A stretch of DNA of 64,000 bases from Desulfococcaceae bacterium HSG9 (lineage in GTDB: Bacteria; Desulfobacterota; Desulfobacteria; Desulfobacterales; JAUCGF01), in NCBI GenBank assembly GCA_030378005.1, contig JAUCGF010000071.1, positions 62,001-126,000 of the forward strand, written 5' to 3'. This document shows, piece after piece, positions 34,710 to 44,555 of this stretch. A model generated the notes under the pieces. The model was not told where the DNA came from. It searched no databases and saw only the letters and a list, made by a program, of their open reading frames with translations. The translations under genes and the position numbers were made by a program. How positions within the stretch are numbered: position 1 is the stretch's first letter; the number at the start of each line of letters is the position of its first letter.

Positions 34710-36452
34710 TTAAAACAAATCAGTGCTAATCTCAAAATGAATCCCGTCTTTCTGAATGTCATATTCACTGGAATCTGCGACATCTTTCAAACCCAGCCCC
34801 CAATAAAGTTTAAACTGAAAAATTTTGTTTAACGACCCGCGTAAGCCCAAACCTGTGCAGTAGATTTCATCAGGTTCAGGGTCAGGAGAATCTGCATTCC
34901 ATCCACGGCCGATGTCAAAAAAAGGACAAAGCCAGAGGGTCCCGTTATTAATCTGTTTATCGAACCATGGTATTTCAAATTGTGCCACCCGAAAGCGCCA
35001 TTCGAACGAACCGACAACACCATTATCCGTAGTCATCAGATTTTCTTTATATCCACGCACTGAGGATGAACCGCCGATGGCAAATTTTTCCATGGGCAGT
35101 AACGGATCGTCAGAAAGTTGCAGATTAAGACGCATTGACAGCAGATTGTCAGGCAGGCGCTTAATTTTCATGCGTTGGAGCCATTGAAACTGCCCTGACC
35201 AAGAGGTAAAATGTCCATCCGGATATGCATTATCATACGCGGTTGTGTCAGACAGGTTAAGGCCAAAGTTAAAGGTTGACCGGGTGGAAAACACTTGTTT
35301 CAGATCGCGCTTCACCCATTCCTGAGAAAAACGCAAGATACTGGCTTGGCTTACATTATCAGCGACATTCGGGTTAAGAAAATAAGGCGCACCTGAATCA
35401 TCTGTTGTCTTGTTGCGGCGCCGGTCGAATTGAAGCGCCATAGAAAATTCCTGGGACAGCGTTTTATAAAAAGGGTGGTGTAGCGCAGCAGAGTAGGTTT
35501 CAGTCTGACTTACAATGTTCTGGGTATGCGGCGGTGTGGGCGTCATGGTTGACATCGAGCGATCTGCGCCAAAGGACAATGTCGCACCCCATGTTGAAAC
35601 AGGAACGGTATAACTTGCAACATATTCGTCGGTTTCTTCGAGAAATCCCCACTCACCGTGCAATGAATCGCCCCAGCCCGTCAGATTGATAAGCGATGCA
35701 TTAACATTAAAGGCATAAGAACCGATGGCGGGAGGTTTATGGTTATCACAACTTATTACCGCATGATACGGTTGGGCTTCTTTCACAATGATGTGAAGTA
35801 CAGCATTTTGCACCTCAGCCTGTGGCTCAATTTTCGCAGTGATATTTTCAATACGCGGGTCTTTTTTGAAAAGTTTGAGTCTTTCTTGAACAATATTTAT
35901 ATTAAGTGGCTCGTTATTATCAAACTGTATCGCTTGCTTTAGGCGTGGAGCAATATATCCGGTACGCAGTCGCTTGTTTCCGGAAACTTTAATTCCGGTA
36001 ATTCGGCCTTCGATGATCCGCATAACGAATTTGCCGTCAGAAATTTCCATTTTCGGCAAAAAAGCCCTTGAATTGATATATCCATTGTCCACATAATGGT
36101 GTGTTAGCGCGTCTCTGGCATCAAACAGATCTTCGGACGTTATTTCGCGATCAAGATAGGATGCGACGATTGAAGATAACTCCTGGTCGGAAAAAACCGT
36201 GGCACCTTCAAATTCAAATTGATGTACATATAGCTTGCAGGCAGATTCGATTTTTTTTGCGTTGACCTTATTTGATTTTACTGGGCTTGCCTGAGCGTCG
36301 CTTTGCCAACTGACAAGATAACATACGGCCAAAACAGTCCAGACCAAGAACAATTTTTTGATTAGCAAAATACCTTTTTTTTTCATATTTTTTGCAATTT
36401 CCCGTATGCTTTCATTTTTTTTTAAGATGTTTGGAACTTTTCTTTGGGTCAT
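34710..36452 (-). CDS. TpsB outer-membrane translocator (ShlB/FhaC/HecB family)
   Basis: A protein of up to 580 residues: secretion signal, POTRA domains (LYVHQFEFEGATVFSDQEL, then GRITGIKVSGNKRL and RIENITAKIEPQ), and a C-terminal 16-strand barrel with the conserved SVRGY (loop 6) and a terminal Phe (ISTDLF). It would secrete a TpsA-type exoprotein or insert partners in the outer membrane. The ATG at 36452 has GAGGG 8 bases upstream but gives a long n-region; ATG 36386 gives a standard signal peptide (MKKKGILLIKKLFLVW). No TpsA gene with a TPS domain is in the window. CHAT, DUF928 and TpsB genes are often neighbours. Confidence 0.9.
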   Translation of the reverse strand: MTQRKVPNILKKNESIREIAKNMKKKGILLIKKLFLVWTVLAVCYLVSWQSDAQASPVKSNKVNAKKIESACKLYVHQFEFEGATVFSDQELSSIVASYLDREITSEDLFDARDALTHHYVDNGYINSRAFLPKMEISDGKFVMRIIEGRITGIKVSGNKRLRTGYIAPRLKQAIQFDNNEPLNINIVQERLKLFKKDPRIENITAKIEPQAEVQNAVLHIIVKEAQPYHAVISCDNHKPPAIGSYAFNVNASLINLTGWGDSLHGEWGFLEETDEYVASYTVPVSTWGATLSFGADRSMSTMTPTPPHTQNIVSQTETYSAALHHPFYKTLSQEFSMALQFDRRRNKTTDDSGAPYFLNPNVADNVSQASILRFSQEWVKRDLKQVFSTRSTFNFGLNLSDTTAYDNAYPDGHFTSWSGQFQWLQRMKIKRLPDNLLSMRLNLQLSDDPLLPMEKFAIGGSSSVRGYKENLMTTDNGVVGSFEWRFRVAQFEIPWFDKQINNGTLWLCPFFDIGRGWNADSPDPEPDEIYCTGLGLRGSLNKIFQFKLYWGLGLKDVADSSEYDIQKDGIHFEISTDLF

Positions 36453-36801
36453 CGAACAAGCCCTCGATCTTCAATTTGCCTATCCGGTTCGGATTTGAAT
36501 CCTTAGCCAAACTCCCCAACCTCATCGTTGGACTGGCACGCCAATCATCAAAGGCCGTTGGCATAGCCTCAATTCCGGTATATACTAAGCGACTCTTGTT
36601 TTGTCCGGCTTGAGGGATGCAAGGAATGCGGGGCCATTCGGTCGCATCAAGAAAATCAGACGGCAATTCCGCAATTGATTTGGTAACAACCGTACGAATT
36701 TTATCGGAACTGTCAGCAGGAGTTAAACCGGCGTTAATCGGAATAAAGACGCAAAACAGCAATAAAAAAAAACGACATATTTTTTCAAAATGTAATTTCA
36801 T
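36412..36801 (-). CDS. Small secreted protein of unknown function
   Basis: A 129-residue protein starting the envelope operon and overlapping the TpsB frame by 41 bases. A signal peptide (FFLLLFCVFIPINAG) is clear. The mature part has a short RLVYTGIEAMP segment recalling the VYTGIE strand of both fused channels, then a basic, lysine-rich end. Otherwise unrecognised. An in-frame GTG at 36810 is an alternative start; AAGAGTG precedes the chosen ATG. It could be a small TpsB cargo or a remnant of a larger gene; neither is shown by the sequence. Confidence 0.55.
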   Translation of the reverse strand: MKLHFEKICRFFLLLFCVFIPINAGLTPADSSDKIRTVVTKSIAELPSDFLDATEWPRIPCIPQAGQNKSRLVYTGIEAMPTAFDDWRASPTMRLGSLAKDSNPNRIGKLKIEGLFDDPKKSSKHLKKK

Positions 36802-37161
36802 CTGAATCACTCTTTTTTATGATTATAAGGAATTCGGGGAAAGTAGCAAAGCCACTGAAAGTTGAACAATTTTCCGTTTTTCTTTACGGTTACATACGTC
36901 CAAGATGAAGGATGTTGAATGGATTGATTTAATGTTCCTGTTTACCATATCAAAAAAGGTTTTTGCAAGAATTATTTTGGAAACGTTTATTAAGCATTCA
37001 GGCTGATAGTTTAACGTAGGGCAAGATATTTATCCATCTGTTTGGCAGGCAATGTCCTGTCGCTGTTTAAATGGATAGCCCAATCAGTTCTGCTTGACAT
37101 CCTTGGGTTGTTAAATTACATAGAATTATTTTACCGTCTGTTGGGTGATCGGGGATAGGAA
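36802..37161. other. 360-bp divergent intergenic region
   Basis: It separates the minus-strand envelope operon from the plus-strand GerMN gene. The block at 36943-37030 (ACCATATCAAAAAAGG then TTGCAAGA) resembles 11317-11400, a dispersed degenerate repeat. A promoter-like site lies at 37094-37122. No small gene is seen. Confidence 0.55.
37094..37122 (+). promoter_or_regulatory. Candidate promoter of the GerMN-EF-G operon
   Basis: TTGACA (37094-37099), a 17-bp spacer and TACATA (37117-37122), 40 bases before the GerMN start. Confidence 0.45.
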
Positions 37162-37791
37162 ATGCGCCTAGAAAACAATCGCAATAAAATAGCCGTCAAT
37201 ACGTTGCTTATTCTGTTTGTGTGCCTGCTGGTTGATACTTCATTGGCGAAACGAATAAAAGCCGAGCAAGCGGAAACGGATAAACTAATAAAACGGCCGC
37301 AAACCGTTCAAACAATGCCAACGACGCCTGAAACGATAACATCTGAAATAAAATCAGAGGTGCTTCTCTATTTTGCATCTACAAACAATGACTTTCTTGT
37401 TGCCCAGGGCGGTCAGACAATAATTAGAGACAAAACGCTTGCAAATCCGAATAATCCTGTTTTTTTTGCTAAAAATATTATTCAGGCATTAATCAACGGG
37501 CCTGATGACGGTTTAATGCGAACGCTTCCACAAGATACAAAACTGCGTGCTTTGTATGTGACTGACGACGGAACCGCATATACTGATTTTTCAACAGAGT
37601 TAAAAGATAATCATCCTGGCGGCGTGATGGCGGAACTGATTACAATCTATTCGATTGTAAATTCATTGGTTTTGAATGTCACCGGGATTAACAGAGTCAA
37701 ATTTTTAATCGAAGGCCGTGAAGCTTTAACTTTGGCCGGACATATTGATTTGCAAAATCCCTTTACAGCCGAGACGTTATTAATACGATGA
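37162..37791 (+). CDS. GerMN domain exported protein
   Basis: A 209-residue protein with an N-terminal hydrophobic segment ([16 protein letters not shown]) and a GerMN domain at ~65-205: [51 protein letters not shown] and [21 protein letters not shown] points. In spore formers GerMN occurs in germination proteins; in Gram-negatives it is an envelope protein of unclear role. The gene ends four bases into the EF-G gene (ATGA-type overlap), so the pair is translationally coupled. Confidence 0.85.
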   Translation: MRLENNRNKIAVNTLLILFVCLLVDTSLAKRIKAEQAETDKLIKRPQTVQTMPTTPETITSEIKSEVLLYFASTNNDFLVAQGGQTIIRDKTLANPNNPVFFAKNIIQALINGPDDGLMRTLPQDTKLRALYVTDDGTAYTDFSTELKDNHPGGVMAELITIYSIVNSLVLNVTGINRVKFLIEGREALTLAGHIDLQNPFTAETLLIR

Positions 37792-39815
37792 AAAAACAAC
37801 ACAAAATCAATACCATTCGCAATATCGGCGTTATCGCTCACATTGATGCCGGCAAAACCACCGTCACCGAACGGATTCTCTATTACACCGGTCGTTCGCA
37901 TAAAATTGGCGAAGTTCATGATGGTGAAGCGGTCATGGACTGGATGCAGGATGAGCAGGAGCGCGGGATTACGATCACTTCAGCCGTTACAACCTGCCAG
38001 TGGCAAGGTAAGACGATTCAGATTATCGATACGCCGGGGCATGTTGATTTTACAATCGAAGTGGAGCGTTCTTTACGTGTCCTTGACGGTGCGGTGGGGG
38101 TTTTCTGTGCGGTTGGCGGTGTTGAACCGCAATCCGAAACCGTTTGGCGGCAAGCCGATAAATATGGCGTGCCCAAGATTGTTTTTATCAACAAAATGGA
38201 TCGTATCGGTGCTGATTTTTTAGGTGCCACCGAGATGATTAAGGAACGTTTGAACGCCCTGCCCCTGATTCTGCAATTGCCAATGGGTGCGGAAGAAAAC
38301 TTTGCCGGCGTGATTGATCTGCTGGCCATGCGTCAGATTACATGGGATGAAGAAACTCTGGGGGAAACCTATAATATTACCACAATCGATTCAGATTATC
38401 TTGAAAAGGCACAGGAATATCGTGAACTGATGCTTGAAACGGTAGCCGAAACCGATGATGATATTATGGAAGCCTACCTCGCTGAAACGGCTATTTCCGA
38501 AAAAATGCTTACTGCGGCCATCCGCAAGGCGACGATTGACTTGCAACTAGTTCCGGTGCTATGTGGTAGTGCGTTGCGCAATAAAGGCATCCAGCCGCTA
38601 ATTGACGCAATTACTCTTTTTCTTCCCAGCCCCGTGGAAATTCCTCCAATTAAAGGGATTGTTCCTGAATCCGATGCAATCGTGGAATGTGCCGCCAAAG
38701 ACACTGACCCGCTGGCCGCACTTATTTTTAAAGTGGCGATGATCGAAGGGCGTAAACTGTCGTATGCGCGGATTTATAGTGGCACACTAATCGCTAAAAA
38801 AGATGTGTATAATCCGACTCGCAAGATAAATGAAAAAATTTCCCGTATTTTGTTGATGCACGCTAATAAGCGTGAGCGCGTGGCATCGGCCGGCGCAGGC
38901 AGCATAATCGGCGTTGTAGGCTTAAAAACATCCACAACCGGTGAAACGCTTTGCACGCCAGAGCATCCGTTGCTTTTAGAAAGAATGGAATTTTATGAAC
39001 CGGTTATTTCCGTGGCGATTGAGCCTAAAACTCATTCGGATCAGGAAAAACTTGATGAAGTCATAGCCAAATTCATCGCTGAAGACCCGACGCTGCGCTG
39101 CCTCAAAGATGAAGACACGGGGCAAACCATATTATCCGGCATGGGCGAGCTGCATCTTGAAATCATTATCAGTCGAATGCAACGTGAATTTAAAACCGAT
39201 GTCAATGTTGGCAAACCCCAGGTGGTTTATCGTGAAACTATTGATCAGCGGGGCGCATCGGAAGCGATTTTTGATCGGGAAATTTCCGGGTGCAATCATT
39301 TCGCACAAGTTCGTTTGCAAATCGAACCATCCAAGCGAGGAAGCGAAATCACCTTCAAGTCGATTGATGATGAACTTCCGGCTCATTTTCTGGCCGCAAT
39401 CCGTAAAGGCGTCCTGGAATCCTTGGATAGCGGCCCTTTAATGGGCTATCCGGTTACGGATGTTAAAGTGACACTGACCGGCACCCAATCAAAGGAATCA
39501 TCGGGTTCGGAACTTTCATTTACCGTAGCCGCCTCCATGGCCTGTCAACAGGCGCTTGCCGACGGCAGTCCATTTTTGTTAGAGCCGATTATGGACGTGG
39601 AAATATTTGTACCTGAAGCCTATATGGGAGAAGTGATCGGAGATATGGGCGCCCGTAATGGTAAAGTCGAATCTATCGAACATCGCGCAGGCTCCCAAGT
39701 GATCAAAGCCTCTGCACCACTGGCACTGATGTTCGGCTATTCCACCGATTTACGATCTTCCACCCAGGGACGCGGCACGTTTACAATGCAATTTTCCCAT
39801 TTTGATCGTAGTTGA
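37788..39815 (+). CDS. fusA: Elongation factor G paralogue, divergent domain IV
   Basis: A 675-residue translational GTPase: G1 AHIDAGKTT, switch [11 protein letters not shown]4 NKMD, and the ERGITITSA switch I. EF-G moves tRNA and mRNA through the ribosome. Unlike standard EF-G, the domain IV loop that normally reads about KQTGGxGQYG is replaced by [16 protein letters not shown], and the protein is ~20 residues shorter. With a second EF-G at 61027, this one may have a specialised role such as ribosome recycling or elongation under stress. It is coupled to the GerMN gene and followed 34 bases later by CooT. Confidence 0.9.
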   Translation: MKKQHKINTIRNIGVIAHIDAGKTTVTERILYYTGRSHKIGEVHDGEAVMDWMQDEQERGITITSAVTTCQWQGKTIQIIDTPGHVDFTIEVERSLRVLDGAVGVFCAVGGVEPQSETVWRQADKYGVPKIVFINKMDRIGADFLGATEMIKERLNALPLILQLPMGAEENFAGVIDLLAMRQITWDEETLGETYNITTIDSDYLEKAQEYRELMLETVAETDDDIMEAYLAETAISEKMLTAAIRKATIDLQLVPVLCGSALRNKGIQPLIDAITLFLPSPVEIPPIKGIVPESDAIVECAAKDTDPLAALIFKVAMIEGRKLSYARIYSGTLIAKKDVYNPTRKINEKISRILLMHANKRERVASAGAGSIIGVVGLKTSTTGETLCTPEHPLLLERMEFYEPVISVAIEPKTHSDQEKLDEVIAKFIAEDPTLRCLKDEDTGQTILSGMGELHLEIIISRMQREFKTDVNVGKPQVVYRETIDQRGASEAIFDREISGCNHFAQVRLQIEPSKRGSEITFKSIDDELPAHFLAAIRKGVLESLDSGPLMGYPVTDVKVTLTGTQSKESSGSELSFTVAASMACQQALADGSPFLLEPIMDVEIFVPEAYMGEVIGDMGARNGKVESIEHRAGSQVIKASAPLALMFGYSTDLRSSTQGRGTFTMQFSHFDRS

Positions 39816-39849
39816 TTGGAAATTTGAGATTTCAAAAAAGGAGCAAGCC

Positions 39850-40038
39850 ATGTGTGAAGCAACAGCATTTCTGCTAAAAGACAATGAACAGGTGAAAGTG
39901 ATGGAAGCGGTTGACACGGTGGAACCCGAAGATGGCGGCGTCAAACTGAGCAGCATCTTCGGAGACCAAAAATTTATCAACGGCCAAATTCATTCGTTAT
40001 CATTGGTGGATAACAAAATTTTTCTGACAGAACATTAG
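39850..40038 (+). CDS. CooT-family nickel-binding protein
   Basis: A 62-residue protein beginning MCEATAFLLKD with the Cys2 that binds nickel in CooT, then EPEDGGVKLSSIFGDQKFING, the small beta-rich CooT core. CooT proteins assist nickel delivery to CO dehydrogenase and perhaps hydrogenases. The start at 39850 has AAGGAG 6 bases upstream and places Cys second; a longer frame from 39802 would overlap the EF-G gene. No CODH gene is in the window. Confidence 0.8.
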   Translation: MCEATAFLLKDNEQVKVMEAVDTVEPEDGGVKLSSIFGDQKFINGQIHSLSLVDNKIFLTEH

Positions 40039-40362
40039 CATAAAATAATATATCAAAAACTGGTGGACAAATATTTCTGGAACGGTCTTAAATCAGAAAA
40101 GAACGGAATGATACTTGCAAATGCAATAAACATGCCAAGATATCTTGTAAGGTGAAATTAAATTTTCAAATCGAGCAAGAACTTATCGGTGAATATTTGC
40201 CAAGTATTTCACGCTTATCAGGAAATATTTTAAAAACGTCAAAACAGATTACGCTGACAGAAAAATAAAAAAGGCCGCGGTCCGGCCCTGATTCGAAAAA
40301 TCGGTGGTCTGAAAATGAAAGTCACCGAAATTATCGACCGGACTCATGCCTGACAAAACCTG

Positions 40363-40695
40363 TTGTCAGCCTTTGGTATGCTGTCGAAAAAAAAGGCTGA
40401 AAAGGCAGATTTTAAAAATTTGAAAGCGCTTTTGTTTCAGGGTGCTATCAATAAGATTGTCAATACGGTCAAATCTCTTTTCAAATCCAAATCCGACAGT
40501 AATATCATAAAAAAGCAGAAAAACTGTTTTGTGAAAAACGCTAACCGCATGCGATATGCAAGCTTTCAGCAAAGTTATGTCCCAATCGGTTCCGGTGTTA
40601 TTGAAAGCGAAATCCGCCGGGTTGTCTGCCTAAGATTGAAAGCACCCGGTTCTTTTTGGAAACTCGACTTTGCCGAAGGATACCGCTTCTTATAA
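40363..40695 (+). pseudogene. Transposase relic, C-terminal fragment
   Basis: A 110-residue open frame retains the transposase end signature YVPIGSGVIESEIRRVV, LRLKAPGSFWK and AEGYRFL, seen at the C-terminus of a DDE transposase group. Upstream from ~40055 other frames still show fragments but are broken by stops, so the gene is dead. The last two codons and stop lie inside the first 48-bp direct repeat at 40687. Confidence 0.7.
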
Positions 40696-40734
40696 AAAAT
40701 CCTTGTAGATGGCGAGTTAAAACACAACAAAACA
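40687..40734 (+). repeat. 48-bp direct repeat, copy 1
   Basis: Matches 44696-44743 at 46 of 48 positions (core ATAAAAAATCCTTGTAGATG). Together they bracket the NACHT-FGE gene. An inverted 25-bp partial copy lies at 44170-44194. Confidence 0.85.
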
Positions 40735-40752
40735 TTTTTGGAGAACCCCAAA

Positions 40753-43700
40753 ATGTCCAAACCGATAAACATCCTTCATCTCAGCGACTTACATTTTGGC
40801 TTTGAACCCACCTCTGATCCGGTATCCACTGCTCAAGCGCAACGACTGAACACCCTTAACGCTCTGATTGATGCACTCAACCGACTTGATAGCGCATGGA
40901 AACCTGACATGGTTGCTATTACCGGCGACATCGGATGGAAGGGCGTTCAAACGGATTATGACCTGGCAGAGGAATGGCTTTCAAAGCTGCTTAAAACGCT
41001 TAATCTGACGTCTGATAAACTGATTATGTGTGCCGGCAATCACGATTTGGACCGAAACAAAACGTTCGGCATGGCCGCGCCTTCATCTGCTCAACAAGCG
41101 GATGAATGGCTTCAAAGCGAACATTTGGAAAATTTCATACGGCCTTTTAACGATTATACCCGGTTTTATGAACATTTCGGCGCAGCACCTCTGACACTCA
41201 ACGATCAATCTTCTTTCCTTTTAGGTCAATGGCGTTTTGGAGAGCTAAATTTCATTGTGCTGAATTCTGCTTGGTTTTGCAGCAGAGGTGATGATGATCG
41301 CGACAATCTTTGGCTGGGGCTGCCGCAGTTGCAGGTAATGGACGCTAAAGGTCTGTTGGTTAATTCCCAGAATTATGACGATGTGCCCCTTACAATCGTT
41401 CTATTCCACCATCCGCCCGATATGCTGAATGAAGCCGAGCGATACAGCTTTAATGATCGTATGCCCGCTTTTAACTATTTGGCCGAAAAATGTCATTTGA
41501 TGCTTTGCGGACATACGCATGGCGCGCCTAAAAAACCTGACAGGATCGCCAGCGGCGCCTATCTTTGTTCAGGCGGCGCTACGTACAATCGCGCCCAATA
41601 TCGAAATAATTTCTCTGTCTTTCAAATTAACAGCAGCTCAAGAATTTTCGACCGAATCACATACGAATTCGATCCTCGTAAGGAAAAATGGTACGAATAC
41701 AGTCAAGAGAGGTGCTCTTTAAAACAGTCATCCCAACCGGAAATATCTGAAACCGATGAACAACTTCCCGAAATCCCCCAAATATATAAAGACTGGCTGA
41801 TTGATCATTGTCGTGACATGGACTTCACTAAATTGATCGGCGCAAGCCAGGTGATTCAGGTGGGATTGCCGGAAATATTCATTCCTCTGCTCGCGCCTTT
41901 ACCGCAAAAGGCTGTTGAATATCGTAAACAAGCCAAACAACAAATGTCTCTTTTTGAGGATCGCAACCGGGATATTGAAGAATTGATTGATGAAAACGAG
42001 GCTCTGGTTATTGAGGGTCTGGCGGGTTCAGGCAAAACCACGTTGATCAAGCATTATGCCTTTCAAATGATCGACAAAAAGCGAAAGAGCGTATCAGATG
42101 ATTGTCTGCCTGTTTTAATATTTCTCAAAGATTTGCAATCGTTTGACATAAAAGAACACTATCCCAATGCCACGGCCTTTGAAAACCTAATAGAGCATTA
42201 TCTTGAAAAAGCTGAAAACGGTCTCGATCTAAAAACAGTTCAAGGCTTTTGCAAACAAGGTCAAGCTGTTTTTCTGTTGGATGGCCTTGATGAAATCAGG
42301 CCGGATTTAAGAGCGTTTCTAACCGAAGCCTGCGCCGGTTTCAGAAGATTGAATCCGGGTGCCAGACTGGTTTTGACAGGGCGTCCCCACGGTGTGGATG
42401 CAACGGTGCGCAAATGGTTCAGCAAGGAACTTGTGAGCATAGAACCCCTTACGATGGAGCAGATTGAAACGTTTGTGCATCAATGGTTTGCTCATGTTTT
42501 TTCCAGAGAGTCCCAATTTGTCAGCAAAACCGCTGACGATATGATCGGTGAAATCAAATCGCATCCGTCTATCGACCAATTGACCGATACGCCGTTGATG
42601 CTCACAGCGATCTGCCTTTTATACCATGATGATAAAGAGCTTCCAGACCAGCGTGCCGAATTGTACCATAAATTTGTCAATAACCTGCTGCACCGGCGTT
42701 TTAAAGAACCTGAAAAAGTGCGCAACTTTTTGATGGAGTTGGCATACGATATGCACAAACGCCGCGTCAAGGGAATCGACCGGAATCACGCCGTTGATAT
42801 TTTGTGCAAAAAATATACGTGCGGGGTAAACGAACCGGAAAATGATTTTTGCCAACGTATTGATGCCCGGTTTGAAGATATTGAGCCGAAATGCGCTTTG
42901 CTGCATTTAAAAGACGGCCAGTATGGTTTCCTGCACCTGACATTTCAGGAATTTCTGACGGCGATTGCTCTAACGGCCAATGTCAGGAAGGATCATGCCG
43001 CGGAGATTCGTGATTATTGGGATGATGAATGGTGGCAGGAAGTGATTGAACTGTATATCAGTTATCTGAGCATTGACAGTCGGGGCATCGCCAACGAAAT
43101 TATCCTGGAAGTATTTGAAAAACCATATCAAAAACCATATTATTGCTGGCGTCTGGCCGCTCGCACCCTTGTGGATATTCACCACGCCAACAGAGAAAAA
43201 CCCACGCTTGAAAAAGCGCGAACCCGTCTGACACAAATCATGCATTCGGACGCCGAACCTAAACATCGTGCCGATGCCGGGGAGATACTCGGACGATTAG
43301 GCGATAACCGTGATTTGAAAAAATTTATACCCGTGAAGCCAGGCAACTATACCTTATCTGCTGGTAAGAAGGAAATTAAACCGTTTGAAATCGCCAAATA
43401 TCCGGTAACCAACAGTCAGTTCAAGGAATTTGTTGATGCAAAGGGCTATGAAAAGGAATTATACTGGTCTGAACAAGGGCTGCGATGGTTGGAGGAAAAT
43501 CAAATGCAAGCGCCCCGATACTGGTATGACAGACAATGGAATTGCCCCAACTCTCCGGTTGTAGGCGTTTGCTGGTATGAGGCCGATGCGTTTTGCCGCT
43601 GGCTGACGGAAAATGATTCTGATTATCAATATTTTTTGCCGGATGAAAATCAATGGGAAGCGGCCGCAACCGGTTTTGATAAAAGAAAATATCCCTGGGG

Positions 43701-44115
43701 GGCAGAATGGCAGGAAAATTATTGCAATTCCGAAGAAAGCGGTATTGAAAAAACATCCGCAGTCGGTTTATTTGAAAAAGGCGATACTCCCGAAGGCGTT
43801 GCCGATATGGCCGGAAATGTTTGGGAATGGACTGCCTCCGATTATCATTCTGAACAACGTTTGTCAGATTTTGATTATGAACCTGAGATACAAAAACTGT
43901 TAGATGCGCATGGGAAAAGTTCGGGCGAAGAGAAAGATAAACTTCTGGATCAGTATATTAAAAGGATGGATGAGAAAGACCGCACACTGTCGGTTTTGCG
44001 CGGCGGGTCGTGGGACGACGACCATGATTACGTGCGCTGCGCCAACCGGTACAGGTTCATCCCGGACCTTAGGGGCAGTCTTGTTGGATTGCGTTGTTCC
44101 AGGACTAAAATTTAA
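40753..44115 (+). CDS. Metallophosphoesterase - NACHT - FGE protein with candidate hypervariable C-terminus
   Basis: A 1120-residue STAND-type protein. Residues ~1-270 are a calcineurin-like phosphoesterase with all metal motifs: LSDLHFG, ITGDIGW, CAGNHDLD, LFHHPPD and CGHTHG. Residues ~410-700 are a NACHT NTPase (Walker A EGLAGSGKTT, Walker B VFLLDGLDEI, then VLTGRP). Residues ~860-1120 are an FGE/SUMF1-type C-type-lectin fold (KYPVTNSQFKEF, WEAAATGFDKRKYPWG, DMAGNVWEWT, RGGSWDDD, VRCANR). The layout fits a conflict or self/non-self sensor: binding domain at the C-terminus, switch in the middle, nuclease- or phosphodiesterase-like effector at the N-terminus. The ATG at 40753 has GGAGA 8 bases upstream. 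It stands alone between direct repeats. Confidence 0.87.
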   Translation: MSKPINILHLSDLHFGFEPTSDPVSTAQAQRLNTLNALIDALNRLDSAWKPDMVAITGDIGWKGVQTDYDLAEEWLSKLLKTLNLTSDKLIMCAGNHDLDRNKTFGMAAPSSAQQADEWLQSEHLENFIRPFNDYTRFYEHFGAAPLTLNDQSSFLLGQWRFGELNFIVLNSAWFCSRGDDDRDNLWLGLPQLQVMDAKGLLVNSQNYDDVPLTIVLFHHPPDMLNEAERYSFNDRMPAFNYLAEKCHLMLCGHTHGAPKKPDRIASGAYLCSGGATYNRAQYRNNFSVFQINSSSRIFDRITYEFDPRKEKWYEYSQERCSLKQSSQPEISETDEQLPEIPQIYKDWLIDHCRDMDFTKLIGASQVIQVGLPEIFIPLLAPLPQKAVEYRKQAKQQMSLFEDRNRDIEELIDENEALVIEGLAGSGKTTLIKHYAFQMIDKKRKSVSDDCLPVLIFLKDLQSFDIKEHYPNATAFENLIEHYLEKAENGLDLKTVQGFCKQGQAVFLLDGLDEIRPDLRAFLTEACAGFRRLNPGARLVLTGRPHGVDATVRKWFSKELVSIEPLTMEQIETFVHQWFAHVFSRESQFVSKTADDMIGEIKSHPSIDQLTDTPLMLTAICLLYHDDKELPDQRAELYHKFVNNLLHRRFKEPEKVRNFLMELAYDMHKRRVKGIDRNHAVDILCKKYTCGVNEPENDFCQRIDARFEDIEPKCALLHLKDGQYGFLHLTFQEFLTAIALTANVRKDHAAEIRDYWDDEWWQEVIELYISYLSIDSRGIANEIILEVFEKPYQKPYYCWRLAARTLVDIHHANREKPTLEKARTRLTQIMHSDAEPKHRADAGEILGRLGDNRDLKKFIPVKPGNYTLSAGKKEIKPFEIAKYPVTNSQFKEFVDAKGYEKELYWSEQGLRWLEENQMQAPRYWYDRQWNCPNSPVVGVCWYEADAFCRWLTENDSDYQYFLPDENQWEAAATGFDKRKYPWGAEWQENYCNSEESGIEKTSAVGLFEKGDTPEGVADMAGNVWEWTASDYHSEQRLSDFDYEPEIQKLLDAHGKSSGEEKDKLLDQYIKRMDEKDRTLSVLRGGSWDDDHDYVRCANRYRFIPDLRGSLVGLRCSRTKI
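43999..44105 (+). other. Candidate DGR variable region in the FGE domain
   Basis: From RGGSW to VGLRCSR, thirteen putative variable codons (Asp, Asp, Asp, His, Asp, Tyr, Tyr, Phe, Ile, Leu, Gly, Ser, Leu) all end in C or T, as expected if a template carried AAC or AAT at each and adenines were replaced. The intervening codons form the fixed frame VRCANR-R--PD-R---VGLRC that is common in DGR-targeted FGE proteins. No template repeat or reverse transcriptase is present in the window. Confidence 0.55.
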
Positions 44116-44262
44116 CCTTTGTACTTTTACCCTTTTACCCTTTACCGCCGGAGGCCGCGAATTTTTTTTATCTACAAGGATTTTATATAAGAAGAGGATT
44201 ATAAGAAAGGGATTCGGGCTGATTGCGTCTTAAAAGGCTGTCAACATAAGGCGGGACAGCAT

Positions 44263-44327
44263 AAAAATCGGGTTTCTCGGCCTTTGCGACTCCCGTAGCT
44301 TTTCCACGCTTTAGAAACCCGATTTTT
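44263..44327. repeat. Hairpin element with 15-bp perfect arms
   Basis: AAAAATCGGGTTTCT pairs exactly with AGAAACCCGATTTTT. Weaker outer pairing (GGCTGTCAACAT with ATGTTAGGTTGGCAGC) extends the unit to about 44235-44346. Confidence 0.65.
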
Positions 44328-44507
44328 TCCGATGTTAGGTTGGCAGCATATTAAAAACCTGATGCTCAATCCGGCCTTGACTTTCGTTGCGGCCTTATGA
44401 CAAAGATATGACAACGGATTTCGGGGATTTAACGGATAAAAATCCGGTTAGAGAATTCCCAAGAAATAATCTACGCAATTACGCAAATATGGGTTCAATC
44501 GTCCATC

Positions 44508-44555
44508 GGAGTGAAAAAGCTTGCTTTTTCTTGCAAAAGCAAGCTTTTGCACTCC
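44508..44555. repeat. Palindromic hairpin
   Basis: GGAGTG ... CACTCC with AAAAGCTTGCTTTT / AAAAGCAAGCTTTT inside, around a short TCTTGC loop. It resembles the GGAGCGCAAAA-type arms of the element at 25406. Confidence 0.65.

Noticed and set aside
40039-40362. A new gene between CooT and the NACHT protein
   Set aside because: Only broken fragments consistent with the decayed transposase are found, with stops in every frame.
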